Both the position numbers and the translations under genes were made by a program. From CAZGUG01 sp964529035 (GTDB taxonomy: Bacteria; Bacillota; Clostridia; Ch29), in the NCBI GenBank assembly GCA_964529035.1, contig CAZGUG010000002.1:27563-91562 (forward strand): 64,000 nt of DNA, written 5' to 3'. A model generated the notes under the pieces. The model saw nothing but the letters and a program-made list of their open reading frames with translations. It searched no databases and was not told the DNA's origin. Positions 33,609 to 43,355 of this stretch are shown piece by piece (positions within the stretch are counted from its first letter, which is position 1; each line of letters opens with the position of its first letter).

Positions 33609-34400
33609 AATGAGAAAAAGATAAAAATAGTAATCGCAGACGATAACAAAGAGTTTTGCGATATTGTAGGCGAATACTTGGAAAGGGAAAAGGACATAGA
33701 ACTTGTGGGAACTGCAAATGATGGGCTGGAGGCCATTGATTTGGTACGCGAAAGCTGTCCGGATATACTGGTGCTGGATATAATAATGCCCCATCTGGAC
33801 GGACTGGGAGTATTGGAAAAGCTGAATTCGATGGCTTTGGATAAGGTGCCCAATGTAATAGTGCTGTCGGCAGTAGGCCAGGACAAGATAACCCAGAGGG
33901 CTTTGGCATTGGGAGCGGATTATTATATTGTTAAGCCCTTTGACATGCAGATATTTATAAAGAGAATAAGGCAGACCATGGACAACAATGTGGTACCCAT
34001 CGAAAAGAAAAGAAAGAACCAGCCTGAAACATATTTTACCGAAGGCCAGAGCCTGGATGTGGAAATAACCAATATAATACATGAAATAGGCGTACCGGCC
34101 CATATCAAAGGATACCTGTACCTTCGGGAGGCAATCAAAACCGTGGTAAACGATATTGAAATGTTAAGTGCGGTAACAAAGGAGTTGTATCCTGCCATAG
34201 CCAAGAAATACAACACAACCGCCAGCAGGGTGGAAAGGGCGATAAGGCATGCCATAGAGGTTGCCTGGAGCAGGGGCAAGGTTGATACCATAAACAGCCT
34301 GTTTGGATACACTATACATAACGACAAAGGGAAGCCCACCAATTCCGAATTTATAGCAATGGTAGCAGACAAGATAAGATTAAGGCAGAGAATAAGCTGA
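33606..34400 (+). CDS. spo0A: Sporulation master regulator Spo0A
   Basis: The N-terminal receiver domain has acidic pocket residues D12/D13, the phosphorylated Asp at about position 58 (VLDIIMP) and a conserved Lys in IVKPFDM. The C-terminal DNA-binding domain is highly conserved, with [39 protein letters not shown] and FGYTI, the recognition region for 0A boxes. It starts with TTG 33606 behind AGGAGGG. Length 264. It has its own promoter and a strong terminator, so it is monocistronic. Confidence 0.98.
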   Translation: MNEKKIKIVIADDNKEFCDIVGEYLEREKDIELVGTANDGLEAIDLVRESCPDILVLDIIMPHLDGLGVLEKLNSMALDKVPNVIVLSAVGQDKITQRALALGADYYIVKPFDMQIFIKRIRQTMDNNVVPIEKKRKNQPETYFTEGQSLDVEITNIIHEIGVPAHIKGYLYLREAIKTVVNDIEMLSAVTKELYPAIAKKYNTTASRVERAIRHAIEVAWSRGKVDTINSLFGYTIHNDKGKPTNSEFIAMVADKIRLRQRIS

Positions 34401-34407
34401 GGAAAAC

Positions 34408-34448
34408 AAACACCCCGCACTCACATTGGAAATGCGGGGTGTTTTTTA
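34408..34448 (+). terminator. Strong terminator after spo0A
   Basis: AAACACCCCGCA (34408-34419) and TGCGGGGTGTTT (34433-34444) form a 12-bp GC-rich stem with a 13-base loop, followed by T residues. Confidence 0.95.
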
Positions 34449-34836
34449 TTTACAAACAGAACTGTGGACGGTTCCTTTAAAAACCACAAGGAAAGAAGGA
34501 TTAATTATCTCAAGAAACACGGCCCTTGCGGCACTTCCCCTTCTTGTTGTTTCGTTATATGTTTACTATCCATTTGTGGCAAGCTTTGCCGGGAAAGAGA
34601 TTCCGTTTCCGATATTTATGGCGTTTGTTGCGGGTAAACAGGTTTATGACTTTGCCCGTCTGCCTATGGAGATAAGCTTCATAGGGCCCGGCATTGCCCT
34701 TATACGGAATTTAATAACCATACCGGTACCCATTATAATGGGACTTCTGGCCCGTTATTTTTATCCGGGTAAATTCGCCGAAACCCCGTTTTGGAAAGAA
34801 GGTGGAAACATTGGCGGTACCAACATTAATCCTTAG
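34426..34836 (+). pseudogene. Remnant of a small permease (C-terminal part)
   Basis: From about 34550 the frame encodes YVYYPFVASFAGKEIPFPIFMAFVAG and then RLPMEISFIGPGIALIRNLI and a final helix, which resembles the second half of small DUF318/YraQ-like permeases found as gene pairs in Clostridia. The first half is missing: the open frame runs back into the spo0A terminator (first candidate start TTG 34426 is in the terminator loop), and no start codon with a ribosome site is present. I therefore read it as 5'-truncated. It shares one base (TAGTG) with the next frame. The substrate is unknown. Confidence 0.55.
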
Positions 34837-35084
34837 TGCGCAAGCATCTTGAAGGGCTAAAACTGGGCCTTAAACAGATGATTGGGCTAATCCCGGTTAT
34901 ACTGGCGGCTTTTATTCTCGCTGGCATGCTGGAGGCGGTTATCCCTAAGGAGTTTATAAGGCAGTGGCTGGCCAAAGAAGCGGGTTTTAAGGGGATTTTC
35001 CTGGGAACCTTCGTTTGTATTTCTAGATTTTGCAAAACAGCAGGGAATAAGTGTAAGCAACAAACCCGGCGAATTTTCGTCTGA
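34836..35084 (+). pseudogene. Remnant of a small permease (N-terminal part)
   Basis: GTG 34836 opens LKLGLKQMIGLIPVILAAFILAGMLEAVIPKEFIRQW and continues to FKGIFLGTFV, the standard first half of a DUF318-type permease with two helices. At about 35017 the match stops abruptly, and the frame ends after an unrelated tail (CISRFCKTAG and so on). In the +1 frame at the same point another open stretch reads FVFLDFAKQQGISVSNKPGE and continues to a stop at 35105-35107, looking like the C-terminus of a different protein. This suggests a deletion or rearrangement junction near 35017, or an assembly join. Confidence 0.55.
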
Positions 35085-35131
35085 CTTAGTATATAATGTT
35101 AATGACTACTAAAAGGAAAGCGAGTGTATCA

Positions 35132-35770
35132 ATGGACAGCGGCAAACTGGCAATTTATATATTGATTGGCCTGGTAATGTTGTTAAACTGTGTCTATACC
35201 GGTATTAAGAAACGAAGAGACAAAAATTTCTATCAAGAACCCGGACTTATTAACCTTTTATCGGCAAGCGCCGGTACAATCCTGTTGGTGTATGATTTTG
35301 CAGGGCTCTGGAAATTTGATGTAGACAGGGATTCAAGATTGGCCGTTTTTCTTGTTGGGATATTGGTCCTGTTGGCCATTTTCGTTGCCTTCAGAAACCT
35401 TTTGGCCGGCAAAAAGTATACGGTTCATAACATTGAAAAGAAAAACCTGGAGCAAATACTGATTAAGACACTGGAAAGGTATGAACTGGAATATGAAAAG
35501 GAAGAAAGGCACCCCCAGTCTATGGTTAATAATATAATGCTGGTACAATATGATGCCTCATTGGAGATAACACAAAGAGGAGGCAAAGGGACCACCTTTG
35601 ACCTGGTATTTAAGAAATTTGAACACGTATACTATTTTGAAGACATCATCCTGGATATAAGAAATAGCGTTAATGAAAGCTCAGAGGCAGACAGGCTGCG
35701 GGGCATATATGAATTTGCAGCGGCTGCCGCAATTTTACTGATTGCCGGCTGGCTGAGCAGATTGTTCTGA
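35132..35770 (+). CDS. Membrane protein of unknown function
   Basis: A 212-residue protein with three N-terminal membrane helices (about 6-21, 38-55 and 68-86), a soluble central domain containing KKNLEQILIKTLERYELEYEKEE and a C-terminal helix (AAAAAILLIAGWLSRLF). I recognise no family. ATG 35132 follows AAAGGAAAG, at a somewhat long distance; the alternative TTG 35096 overlaps the preceding remnant. It lies between the broken permease and a convergent LysE gene. Confidence 0.7.
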   Translation: MDSGKLAIYILIGLVMLLNCVYTGIKKRRDKNFYQEPGLINLLSASAGTILLVYDFAGLWKFDVDRDSRLAVFLVGILVLLAIFVAFRNLLAGKKYTVHNIEKKNLEQILIKTLERYELEYEKEERHPQSMVNNIMLVQYDASLEITQRGGKGTTFDLVFKKFEHVYYFEDIILDIRNSVNESSEADRLRGIYEFAAAAAILLIAGWLSRLF

Positions 35771-35813
35771 ATATTAAGGTATGACGATAAAAATCCTTTA
35801 GAAAACTTCATGA

Positions 35814-36398
35814 TTATAGAAATAATGAAACAGCGCAGTAAACCAGCAGAAGCGCCATAACAGCATTTATAACCCTGTCGTTTTTTACAAGGAACCTTTG
35901 AAAAACCGAGCCCAGAAGCGCCCAACTGCAGGTGGATAAAAAGGCCGTGAAGGCAAGAAACAGTGCAAAGCCTGCAAGAACCGGCAACGATTTGTAATAG
36001 GGTACAATAAAGGTGGAAACAAGCGTAATGCCATAGAGAATAACCTTTGGATTGACAAACTGCAAAAAAAGCCCTGCCGAAAAGGTATTGGTGCGTTTTT
36101 GGCCGTTACTTCCGCCGTGGGGTTTACTGTTATAGGTTTTCCACGCCAGCCACAGTATGTAGGAAGCGCCGATATAGGTCATAACAGGTTTTACAGACGG
36201 GATAAAACTAAAAAGCGCCACGCTGAATATGCTGCAGAGTGACATTATTATGAAAAAACCGAAAAATACGCCAACATTGAACTTTATACTTTTTCTGAAA
36301 CCGTAACGGCTGGCGTTTGACATGGACATAATGTTGTTAGGTCCCGGCGTAAAGGTGGTAACCAAGACATAGGATAAGAATGCTGCAAAATTAGGCAT
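35814..36398 (-). CDS. LysE/RhtB family amino-acid exporter
   Basis: A 194-residue polytopic protein with the family opening FLSYVLVTTFTPGPNNIMSMSNASRYGFRKSI and about six helices, including FLQFVNPKVILYGITLV, which is conserved. Members export amino acids such as lysine, homoserine or cysteine precursors; the substrate is not readable here. It is one of only two minus-strand genes in the window and is divergent from the GIY-YIG gene. A GGGGGTAA ribosome site precedes its ATG on the minus strand. Confidence 0.9.
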   Translation of the reverse strand: MPNFAAFLSYVLVTTFTPGPNNIMSMSNASRYGFRKSIKFNVGVFFGFFIIMSLCSIFSVALFSFIPSVKPVMTYIGASYILWLAWKTYNSKPHGGSNGQKRTNTFSAGLFLQFVNPKVILYGITLVSTFIVPYYKSLPVLAGFALFLAFTAFLSTCSWALLGSVFQRFLVKNDRVINAVMALLLVYCAVSLFL

Positions 36399-36581
36399 GT
36401 GTATTTACCCCCGGTTTTCTGTATGATAAAATTTATATAAGAGACCGTATAAAAGATAACAGTTTAATCATAATACTGCTTTTGTGTTATGTCAAAAAAA
36501 CGGTATGCACCGGGGACGGTATTTTCGTCCCTTTTATATTATATTCATTGCAGCGAGATAAACAATGGGAGGGCGGCTTCC

Positions 36582-36875
36582 ATGCACTTTGTTTACATGC
36601 TCAAATGCAGGGACGGTTCACTGTACACCGGGTGGACAACAGATGTAAAAAGAAGATTAAGGGAACACAACAGCGGAAGGGGAGCTAAGTGTACACGGGC
36701 CAGGCTTCCGGTGACATTGTTATATTCTGAAAGCTTTCAGACAAAGAAGGAAGCCATGCAGAGGGAGTATTACATCAAACAGCTTACCAGGGAAGAAAAA
36801 CTGGAGCTTGTGAGGGCGTCTGCCTCCACCGGAAAAGATGAAAAACCTCATAATAAGGATAAAAATGTAGTATAA
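36582..36875 (+). CDS. GIY-YIG nuclease superfamily protein (YhbQ-like)
   Basis: A 97-residue single-domain GIY-YIG protein. [30 protein letters not shown] has the GIY/YIG equivalents (YML and YTG) and the catalytic Arg; a basic segment and [15 protein letters not shown] follow. ATG 36582 has GGGAGGG just upstream; the frame extends to 36489 without a ribosome site. These small nucleases are of uncertain function, possibly in DNA repair. Confidence 0.92.
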   Translation: MHFVYMLKCRDGSLYTGWTTDVKRRLREHNSGRGAKCTRARLPVTLLYSESFQTKKEAMQREYYIKQLTREEKLELVRASASTGKDEKPHNKDKNVV

Positions 36876-36940
36876 TAGTACCAGTTATTGGAGGATAAGG
36901 AGGATTATACAGTATAGGAATGCGGGAGGGTAGCCTTATT

Positions 36941-37843
36941 TTGAAAAAGACACTTGTAATACTAATTGCCCTGATGCTTACCGCTTGTACGGGACCTGTC
37001 GACCGGCACAAGCAGGAAAACAGCGGAGGCATCAAGCCTTTAGACAATGAAAGCTGTTATACTGAGAGGCCCGGCATGGAGGAAACGAGTTTAATAAAGC
37101 CGCAGGGCACCACAGTGCGGGACAGGATAAAGGTTCCGGAAGGTTTTGAAAGGGTTGGAGCGGAGCCGGATACCTTTGCCAGTTATCTTAGAAATCTGCC
37201 CCTTAAACCCCACGGATCAAAGGTCTTGTATTATGACGGCCGTGAAAAAGGCCGGGATGTTCATCTGGCAGTGGTAGACATGGACATAGGCGACAGGGAC
37301 CTGCAGCAGTGTGCCGATGCGGTAATACGGCTTAGGGCGGAGTATTTGTACAAGCAGCAACAGTACAACAGGATACGTTTTAATTTTACAAACGGATTTG
37401 ACGCCCGGTACGAAAAATGGATGCAGGGTAAAAGGATTTCGGTAAGCGGAAATGACGTCAGTTGGGTTGACCGGGCCGAGCCTTCAAATGACTATCAAAG
37501 TTTCAGAAAATATCTCGATATGGTGTTCGCCTATGCCGGTACCCTTTCACTGTCAAAGGAGCTTGAAAAGGTTAATGATGCCGATTTGAAGATAGGGGAT
37601 GTATTCATAGAAGGGGGAAGCCCCGGACACTGCGTGATTGTGGTTGACCTGGCGGAATGCGGCGATACCGGAGAAAGGCTTTTTCTGTTGGCCCAGAGCT
37701 ATATGCCGGCCCAGGATATTCATATACTGAAGAACCCCGGGAATAAGCAGATAAGCCCGTGGTATTCCGACGACTATGGCAATACGCTGGTCACACCGGA
37801 ATGGACCTTTGACAGGGATGACTTGATGAGTTTCGGGGAATAA
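36941..37843 (+). CDS. DUF4846 domain lipoprotein
   Basis: A lipoprotein signal KKTLVILIALMLTAC, with Cys at about residue 16, is followed by a linker and the DUF4846 domain. It includes RIKVPEGFERVGAEPDTFASYLRNLPL, AVVDMDIGDRDLQQCADAVIRLRAEYLY, FNFTNGF, VFIEGGSPGHCVIVVDL and FLLAQSYMPAQDIHILKNPG. The pattern GSPGHCVIVVD resembles NlpC-like or other Cys-His active sites. The TTG start 36941 follows GGAGGG. The function is unknown, and surface location is inferred from the lipobox. Confidence 0.85.
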   Translation: MKKTLVILIALMLTACTGPVDRHKQENSGGIKPLDNESCYTERPGMEETSLIKPQGTTVRDRIKVPEGFERVGAEPDTFASYLRNLPLKPHGSKVLYYDGREKGRDVHLAVVDMDIGDRDLQQCADAVIRLRAEYLYKQQQYNRIRFNFTNGFDARYEKWMQGKRISVSGNDVSWVDRAEPSNDYQSFRKYLDMVFAYAGTLSLSKELEKVNDADLKIGDVFIEGGSPGHCVIVVDLAECGDTGERLFLLAQSYMPAQDIHILKNPGNKQISPWYSDDYGNTLVTPEWTFDRDDLMSFGE

Positions 37844-37928
37844 CTGTTGAAAATGCTGCATTGGTATGTATATTATATTTACAGGGGCCGGAAGACGGAA
37901 ATTTTTGCATAGGGAGGAAATCTTAAAG

Positions 37929-39659
37929 ATGGTAGATGAGGCTAGAGACGAAAGAAAGATGAATTTCATTCAGGGCATAATTGACGAGGACCTTAAAAAC
38001 AATGTATATGGTGGACGTGTGCATACCCGTTTCCCCCCCGAACCGAACGGCTATCTTCATATAGGACACGCCAAGTCCATATGCCTTAATTTTGGCATTG
38101 CAGCGAGGAACAACGGGCTGTGCAATCTCAGGTTTGACGACACAAATCCCAGCAAGGAAGAAGTGGAATATGTGGAATCAATAAAGGAGGATGTAAAATG
38201 GCTGGGGTTTGACTGGGAAGACCGTGAGTATTACGCCTCGGATTACTTCGAAGAACTGTATGACTACGCAATTAAACTAATAAAGCTGGGAAAGGCATAT
38301 GTATGCGACCTGAGCGCTGAACAGATAAGGGAATACAGGGGTACGCTTACCGAGCCCGGCAGGAACAGTCCCCACCGCGACCGTTCGGTAGAGGAAAACC
38401 TTGATTTGTTCGAAAGGATGCGGGCGGGAGAGTTCCCCGACGGTTCCCGGGTACTGAGGGCAAAGATAGATATGGCTTCGTCCAACCTTAACATGAGGGA
38501 CCCGGTTATTTACAGAATAATGCACGCTTCACACCACAGAACCGGTGACAAATGGTGTATTTATCCCATGTACGATTATGCCCATCCCCTTTCTGACGCT
38601 ATTGAGGGTATTACCCACTCCATTTGCACGTTGGAATTTGAGGACCACCGTCCATTGTACGACTGGCTGATTGAGAATGTGGACCCAAAGGTGCATCCAA
38701 AGCAGATAGAATTTGCGCGGCTCAACCTTACAAATACTGTGATGAGCAAGCGTAAATTAAGAAAGCTGGTGGAAGAGGGTTTTGTGAGCGGCTGGGATGA
38801 CCCGCGCATGCCTACCATTTCCGGTTTGAGAAGGCGGGGTTACACTCCATCGTCGCTGCGGGATTTTTGTGACCGTATAGGGGTAGCCAAAAGCAACAGC
38901 ACGGTTGATATAGCGCTTCTGGAACACTGTATCAGGGAAGATTTAAAGGCAAAGGCTCCCAGGGTCATGGCGGTTTTAAACCCTGTTAAGCTTATTATAG
39001 AAAACTATCCGGTAGACAGCATGGAATACCTTGAAGCGGAGTATAATCCCGAAAATCCGGAACTGGGAAGCAGAAAGATGCCTTTTTCGAGGGAGCTTTA
39101 TATTGAACGGGAAGACTTTTTTGAAGTACCTCCTCCGAAGTTCTTCAGGCTTTCCCCGGGCAAGGAAGTCCGTTTGAAGAATGCCTATATAATAAAGTGT
39201 GTTGGCGTTGTAAAGGATGAAACCACAGGGGAAGTTGCAGAAATACGGTGCATATACCATCCCGATACAAAAAGCGGCGGGCCTGCCAGCGGCAGGAAGG
39301 TCAAAGGTACTATCCAGTGGGTTTGTGCTGAACACGCGGTGGATGCGGAAGTAAGGCTTTACGGATATTTGTTTGCCGATGAGAATCCCGAAAGCGAAGA
39401 GGGAGTGGATTTCAAAACAAAGTTGAACAAAGACTCACTGCAAAGGTTTTGTTCATGCATGCTGGAACCGGCGATGGAAGATGCAGAACCGGGAAAACGA
39501 TACCAGTTTTTGAGGCATGGGTACTTCTACGTGGACAAGGATACACATAATGCCGGCAAACCGGTTTTTAACCGTATAGTATCACTGAAGGACACCTGGG
39601 CCAAAATCAGAAATAAAAACAAACAAGAGTACCGGACGATGAAAATGAGGCAACCGTAA
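37929..39659 (+). CDS. glnS: Glutaminyl-tRNA synthetase
   Basis: A class I aminoacyl-tRNA synthetase of 576 residues. The HIGH motif appears as [10 protein letters not shown] near residue 42 and the KMSKS loop as VMSKRKLRK near 270; [17 protein letters not shown] follows. The C-terminal beta-barrel domains are complete. ATG 37929 is behind AGGGAGGAAA. Most Firmicutes make Gln-tRNA by GatCAB amidation of Glu-tRNA; GlnRS occurs in some Clostridia and is regarded as acquired from proteobacteria-like sources. It is followed by a terminator. Confidence 0.97.
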   Translation: MVDEARDERKMNFIQGIIDEDLKNNVYGGRVHTRFPPEPNGYLHIGHAKSICLNFGIAARNNGLCNLRFDDTNPSKEEVEYVESIKEDVKWLGFDWEDREYYASDYFEELYDYAIKLIKLGKAYVCDLSAEQIREYRGTLTEPGRNSPHRDRSVEENLDLFERMRAGEFPDGSRVLRAKIDMASSNLNMRDPVIYRIMHASHHRTGDKWCIYPMYDYAHPLSDAIEGITHSICTLEFEDHRPLYDWLIENVDPKVHPKQIEFARLNLTNTVMSKRKLRKLVEEGFVSGWDDPRMPTISGLRRRGYTPSSLRDFCDRIGVAKSNSTVDIALLEHCIREDLKAKAPRVMAVLNPVKLIIENYPVDSMEYLEAEYNPENPELGSRKMPFSRELYIEREDFFEVPPPKFFRLSPGKEVRLKNAYIIKCVGVVKDETTGEVAEIRCIYHPDTKSGGPASGRKVKGTIQWVCAEHAVDAEVRLYGYLFADENPESEEGVDFKTKLNKDSLQRFCSCMLEPAMEDAEPGKRYQFLRHGYFYVDKDTHNAGKPVFNRIVSLKDTWAKIRNKNKQEYRTMKMRQP

Positions 39660-39734
39660 AATGATTATGTTAACAAGCATGGGTGTTTTTAGTACATTCA
39701 TTCCAAATAGACGGAAAAATTATAAGTCAGGAAT

Positions 39735-39766
39735 AAAAAAATTGTCCCAAAGGGGGCAATTTTTAT
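39735..39766 (+). terminator. Terminator after glnS
   Basis: ATTGTCCC (39741-39748) pairs with GGGGCAAT (39753-39760), one G-T pair included, with A residues before and TTTT after. It separates glnS from the steA operon. Confidence 0.85.
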
Positions 39767-39811
39767 TGTTTAAAAGCAAATAATAAACCTAGTATAAGGG
39801 AGCAGCAAAGG

Positions 39812-40945
39812 ATGGTGCATGAAATGTATATAAAATCAAAGGCGGCGGTGGATAAAAAAACGAAAAGCCTTGCACGAAGAATATCGCCCGGGCAGATTGG
39901 GGTGATATGTCACAGAGACCTGGATGAACTGGGAGCACTGTCACTTATTAATGCAAAGGTTAAAGCGGTAATAAACGCCGAGGAGGCAATAAGCGGCAGG
40001 TACCCTAATCTAGGACCGAAACTGCTGTGCGAGCATGGAATTCCGCTGATTGACGGTGTGGGAAAGGGAGTTATGCAACTGATAAAGGAAGGGGATATCC
40101 TGGAGATAGTGGATAATGAGATATACCTGGATGGAATACAAGTAGCGAAGGGTAGACTGCTGGATAAAAAAACGATAGATAGAAGGATGGAATGGGCTAA
40201 ACAAAACTTAGAGTCAGAGCTGGATGCATTTATAGATAATACACTGGAGTATGCAAAGAAGGAAAAGGGCTTTATCCTGGGTCAGCTAAATCTGCCGGCC
40301 ATTGATACGCAGTTCAGCGGTAAACATGCCTTGATTGTGGTGAGGGGTAAGGACTACAGAAATGACCTGAATACAGTACAGTCTTATATAGAAGAGGTCA
40401 GACCGATACTGGTAGGAGTGGACGGTGGCGGCGACGCGCTGCTGGAATACGGACTTATTCCGAACATAATTATAGGGGATATGGACAGTGTAAGTGACAA
40501 AGCACTTAAGTGCTGCAGGGAAATAATTGTACATGCTTATATGGACGGAAGGGCTCCGGGGATGGAAAGAATTAAAGGGCTGGGGCTGGAGGCGGCGGTT
40601 TTAGCCGCACCGGGTACCAGCGAGGATATTGCAATGCTCCTGGCGTATCAGAACGGGGCAGAGCTTATTGTAGCCGTCGGGGCCCATACCACTATGATTG
40701 ACTTTCTGGAAAAGGGACGCAGGGGAATGGGAAGCACTTTCCTGACCCGGTTAAAAATAGGCGAAAAGCTGGTTGATGCAAAGGGGGTAAACAAACTGTA
40801 CAAAGAGAGCGTCAAAACCAGACACGTAGTTGGGCTGGTCCTTGCCGCCATGATACCGATAGCCATAGTCGGGACTATGTCTCCGCCATTTCAGCAGTTG
40901 TACAGGCTGCTGTGTATGCGGTTAAGACTGATTATAGGCATGTAA
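39812..40945 (+). CDS. steA: SteA-like putative cytokinetic ring protein
   Basis: A 377-residue protein. The central part has a thiamin pyrophosphokinase-like nucleotide fold with VGVDGGGDALLEYGLIPNIIIGDMDSVSD, and the C-terminus carries a hydrophobic segment (VVGLVLAAMIPIAIVGTM). In Corynebacterium, SteA and SteB act together in cell separation at the division septum. The steB gene follows by 11 bases, the same gene pair. Starts ATG 39812 and ATG 39824 are both possible, each with a ribosome site. Confidence 0.85.
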   Translation: MVHEMYIKSKAAVDKKTKSLARRISPGQIGVICHRDLDELGALSLINAKVKAVINAEEAISGRYPNLGPKLLCEHGIPLIDGVGKGVMQLIKEGDILEIVDNEIYLDGIQVAKGRLLDKKTIDRRMEWAKQNLESELDAFIDNTLEYAKKEKGFILGQLNLPAIDTQFSGKHALIVVRGKDYRNDLNTVQSYIEEVRPILVGVDGGGDALLEYGLIPNIIIGDMDSVSDKALKCCREIIVHAYMDGRAPGMERIKGLGLEAAVLAAPGTSEDIAMLLAYQNGAELIVAVGAHTTMIDFLEKGRRGMGSTFLTRLKIGEKLVDAKGVNKLYKESVKTRHVVGLVLAAMIPIAIVGTMSPPFQQLYRLLCMRLRLIIGM

Positions 40946-40956
40946 GGAGTGAGCAT

Positions 40957-41838
40957 ATGCTTTTAAATATAAGATACTATATTCTGATGATTACTTCGGT
41001 GTTTCTGGCCCTTGGAATAGGAATAATCATAGGGTTTTCCCTGGACGGCCAGGAAATATTTGTCGAGCAGCAGCAGGGATTGATAAATGAACTGGAGCAG
41101 AGATTTGAAGAGATTAGGAATGAAAACATAAGTCTCAAAACCATGACAGATATAAAAGATTTTGAACTCGCCCTGTATGAAAGCTTTTCAAAGAATATTT
41201 TTTCAAGGCTTGTAAAGGATTGTTTGTGCGGGCTTAAAGTGGCTGTAATTGACTGCGGTGATACATTTACGAATATCGAACTGGTAGATACGCTTGAACT
41301 GGCCGGGGCAACTGTTTCTTCGGTTACGATGCTGAAGGAGGAATTTTTTAACCCTGACCTGCAAAACGTTGTGGTTTTTAACGAAGGCAAGGATGGACCC
41401 ATGGAGAATGACCAGATGTATTCATGTTTGTCCGACAGGCTGGTAGACGCAGTGGTTTCAGGGGACGATGAAGGGCATGCCCGTCGGATGAAGGAACTGG
41501 GTTTTATTAAGATTACCGGTGAATATGACAGCGTAGTGGACTATTTCATAATTACCGGCTGCTTTTGCAAAGGAAACGACAATAGGGCGGAAACGGCCGG
41601 GATTTCGCTTTTAGAAGCAGTCAAAAACAGCAGCATACCCGTTGTGGGCGTTGAAAAAAGCAGTTGTGAAGAGTCATACATTACACATTATAAAACCATG
41701 GAAATATCGTCGGTAGATAATATAGACAGCATCATCGGCAGGTATTCACTGGTTAAGGTTTTACAGGGAAGTGAAGGGCATTACGGAGTAAAGGATACCG
41801 CAGACGCCCTTGTCCCGGGAATAGATACGACTATGTAG
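40957..41838 (+). CDS. steB: SteB / MctB-like membrane protein
   Basis: A single N-terminal helix (IRYYILMITSVFLALGIGIIIGFSL) is followed by a coiled coil (QQGLINELEQRFEEIRNENISLKT) and a soluble domain, the DUF3186 (copper transporter MctB) layout. In Mycobacterium MctB affects copper export, while SteB in Corynebacterium is a division-linked partner of SteA. The adjoining steA favours the latter. ATG 40957 has GTAAGGAGTG upstream. Length is 293. Confidence 0.85.
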   Translation: MLLNIRYYILMITSVFLALGIGIIIGFSLDGQEIFVEQQQGLINELEQRFEEIRNENISLKTMTDIKDFELALYESFSKNIFSRLVKDCLCGLKVAVIDCGDTFTNIELVDTLELAGATVSSVTMLKEEFFNPDLQNVVVFNEGKDGPMENDQMYSCLSDRLVDAVVSGDDEGHARRMKELGFIKITGEYDSVVDYFIITGCFCKGNDNRAETAGISLLEAVKNSSIPVVGVEKSSCEESYITHYKTMEISSVDNIDSIIGRYSLVKVLQGSEGHYGVKDTADALVPGIDTTM

Positions 41839-41850
41839 GAGGATGCGGTC

Positions 41851-42528
41851 TTGGACACAGAAGTTACCGTTTTAATACCCGCTTTCAACGAGGAAAAATA
41901 CATAGCAGGTACCGTATACGGCATAAAAGCATGTGGCGGCATTATAAGGGTAATTGTGATGGATGACGGTTCGACCGACGGAACTGCCCGTGCTGCATCA
42001 GGTTCGGGTGCCGAGGTGATAAAGCTGAAAAAAAATATGGGTAAGGGCTGTGCGCTGAATTATGGACTGAAAAGCGTGAATTCCGGAATAATTGCCTTTA
42101 TAGATGCAGATATAGGAACAGGTTCAAAGGAACTGGAAAAACTGCTAGAACCCATCATAAAAGACAAGGCGGACATGACCATCGGGGTTTTGCAGCCGGT
42201 TTCAGGCAAAGGAGGTTTTGGCCTGGTAAAAAAACTGTCAAGACTGCTTCTTTTTGTAAGTACCGGTCGAACACTAACCGCCGGACTGTCGGGCCAGAGG
42301 GTTTTTAAAAGGGAAGTGCTTGATGAGATTGCTCCCATATCCGACGGCTTTGCAGCGGAAATCGGCATGAATATTAAGGCAATGAAAAAAGGTTACAGGG
42401 TACTGGAGGTTCCAGTAAACATGACTCACCGCGAAACAAAAAGGGACCTGAAGGGTTTTTTACACAGAGGTCGACAATTTTATGATATACTTAAATACTA
42501 TTTTATGGAAATGAGGGGCAGCAAATGA
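41851..42528 (+). CDS. Family 2 glycosyltransferase
   Basis: A GT-A fold enzyme with TVLIPAFNEEKYIAGTVYGI, the VMDDGSTDGTARA metal/nucleotide motif and FIDADIGTGS as the DxD-type region. Its length is 225 with no membrane domain. TTG 41851 is preceded by TAGGAGGATG. It overlaps the next gene by ATGA. It is likely to transfer a sugar to a lipid or wall polymer, because it is coupled to a MraY/WecA-like gene; the substrate is unknown. Confidence 0.9.
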   Translation: MDTEVTVLIPAFNEEKYIAGTVYGIKACGGIIRVIVMDDGSTDGTARAASGSGAEVIKLKKNMGKGCALNYGLKSVNSGIIAFIDADIGTGSKELEKLLEPIIKDKADMTIGVLQPVSGKGGFGLVKKLSRLLLFVSTGRTLTAGLSGQRVFKREVLDEIAPISDGFAAEIGMNIKAMKKGYRVLEVPVNMTHRETKRDLKGFLHRGRQFYDILKYYFMEMRGSK

Positions 42529-43355
42529 CAATAATGGTACTGCTACCAGCAGCGGCGGCTGCTTACCTGTTATTACCAAGTTTGAAAAGCATGCTGGAGG
42601 CCTCCGGAGCCCTTAGGACAAATTTCCTCGGTAAAAGCATACCAACGGGTTTGGGGATTGCTTTTGTTCCGGCAGCGATGGCTGGGGGCCTTACCCTGAT
42701 GTTCCTGGAAGGGACAGACAGGGAGCTGCTGCTTCTATTTACATTCGGTGTTACCGTTATGGGATTTGCGGGTATTATCGACGATCTGCTGGGCGGCAGG
42801 TCGGTTAAGGGAATACAGGGGCATATTGGTTGCCTTGCGGCTGGAGAGCTTACCACCGGGGCGCTTAAGGCTATTTTTGGAACCGGTGCAGCAGCCGTTA
42901 TCTCTGCATATATTTCTTCCGGAAAATTAGAGTGGATTGTTAACCTTATAATAATCGCTCTCTTTACAAATTTGCTGAACTTAATGGACCTAAGGCCTGG
43001 CAGGGCGGTAAAATCCTTCTTTTTTCTGTGGGGGGTTTCGTATTTTTTGAAATCAACGACTGGATACGCATATTTGATGCTGCCGCTGGCGGGCTGTTTA
43101 ATCGCTTATTTGCCACTGGATGTAAAGGGGAAAGGTATGATGGGAGATTCCGGCTCAAATGCGCTGGGAATTGCCATGGGGATATACTACTGTCTCTGCG
43201 TCGGACTGAATCAGAAGATAGTTATAATGGCAGCACTGGCGCTGCTTCAGCTTGTGTTTGAAAAATACTCTTTTACCGGTATGGTAAACAAAAGTAGAAT
43301 ACTAAGGTTTTTGGACGGGTTTGGGACGGGAGGCATTAAGAAAATTGATGATTAG
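42525..43355 (+). CDS. MraY/WecA-like (family 4) phospho-sugar transferase
   Basis: A polytopic membrane protein of 276 residues with about eight hydrophobic segments. The family landmarks are reduced but recognisable: GFAGIIDDLLGGR corresponds to the DDxxK/N-type Asp motif, NLLNLMDLRPGRAVK replaces the usual NxxNxxDGxxG, and KGMMGDSGSN is the Gly-Asp motif. It would transfer a phospho-sugar to a lipid carrier if active. The altered second motif is unusual. It lies between GT2 and DUF3866. Confidence 0.82.
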   Translation: MTIMVLLPAAAAAYLLLPSLKSMLEASGALRTNFLGKSIPTGLGIAFVPAAMAGGLTLMFLEGTDRELLLLFTFGVTVMGFAGIIDDLLGGRSVKGIQGHIGCLAAGELTTGALKAIFGTGAAAVISAYISSGKLEWIVNLIIIALFTNLLNLMDLRPGRAVKSFFFLWGVSYFLKSTTGYAYLMLPLAGCLIAYLPLDVKGKGMMGDSGSNALGIAMGIYYCLCVGLNQKIVIMAALALLQLVFEKYSFTGMVNKSRILRFLDGFGTGGIKKIDD

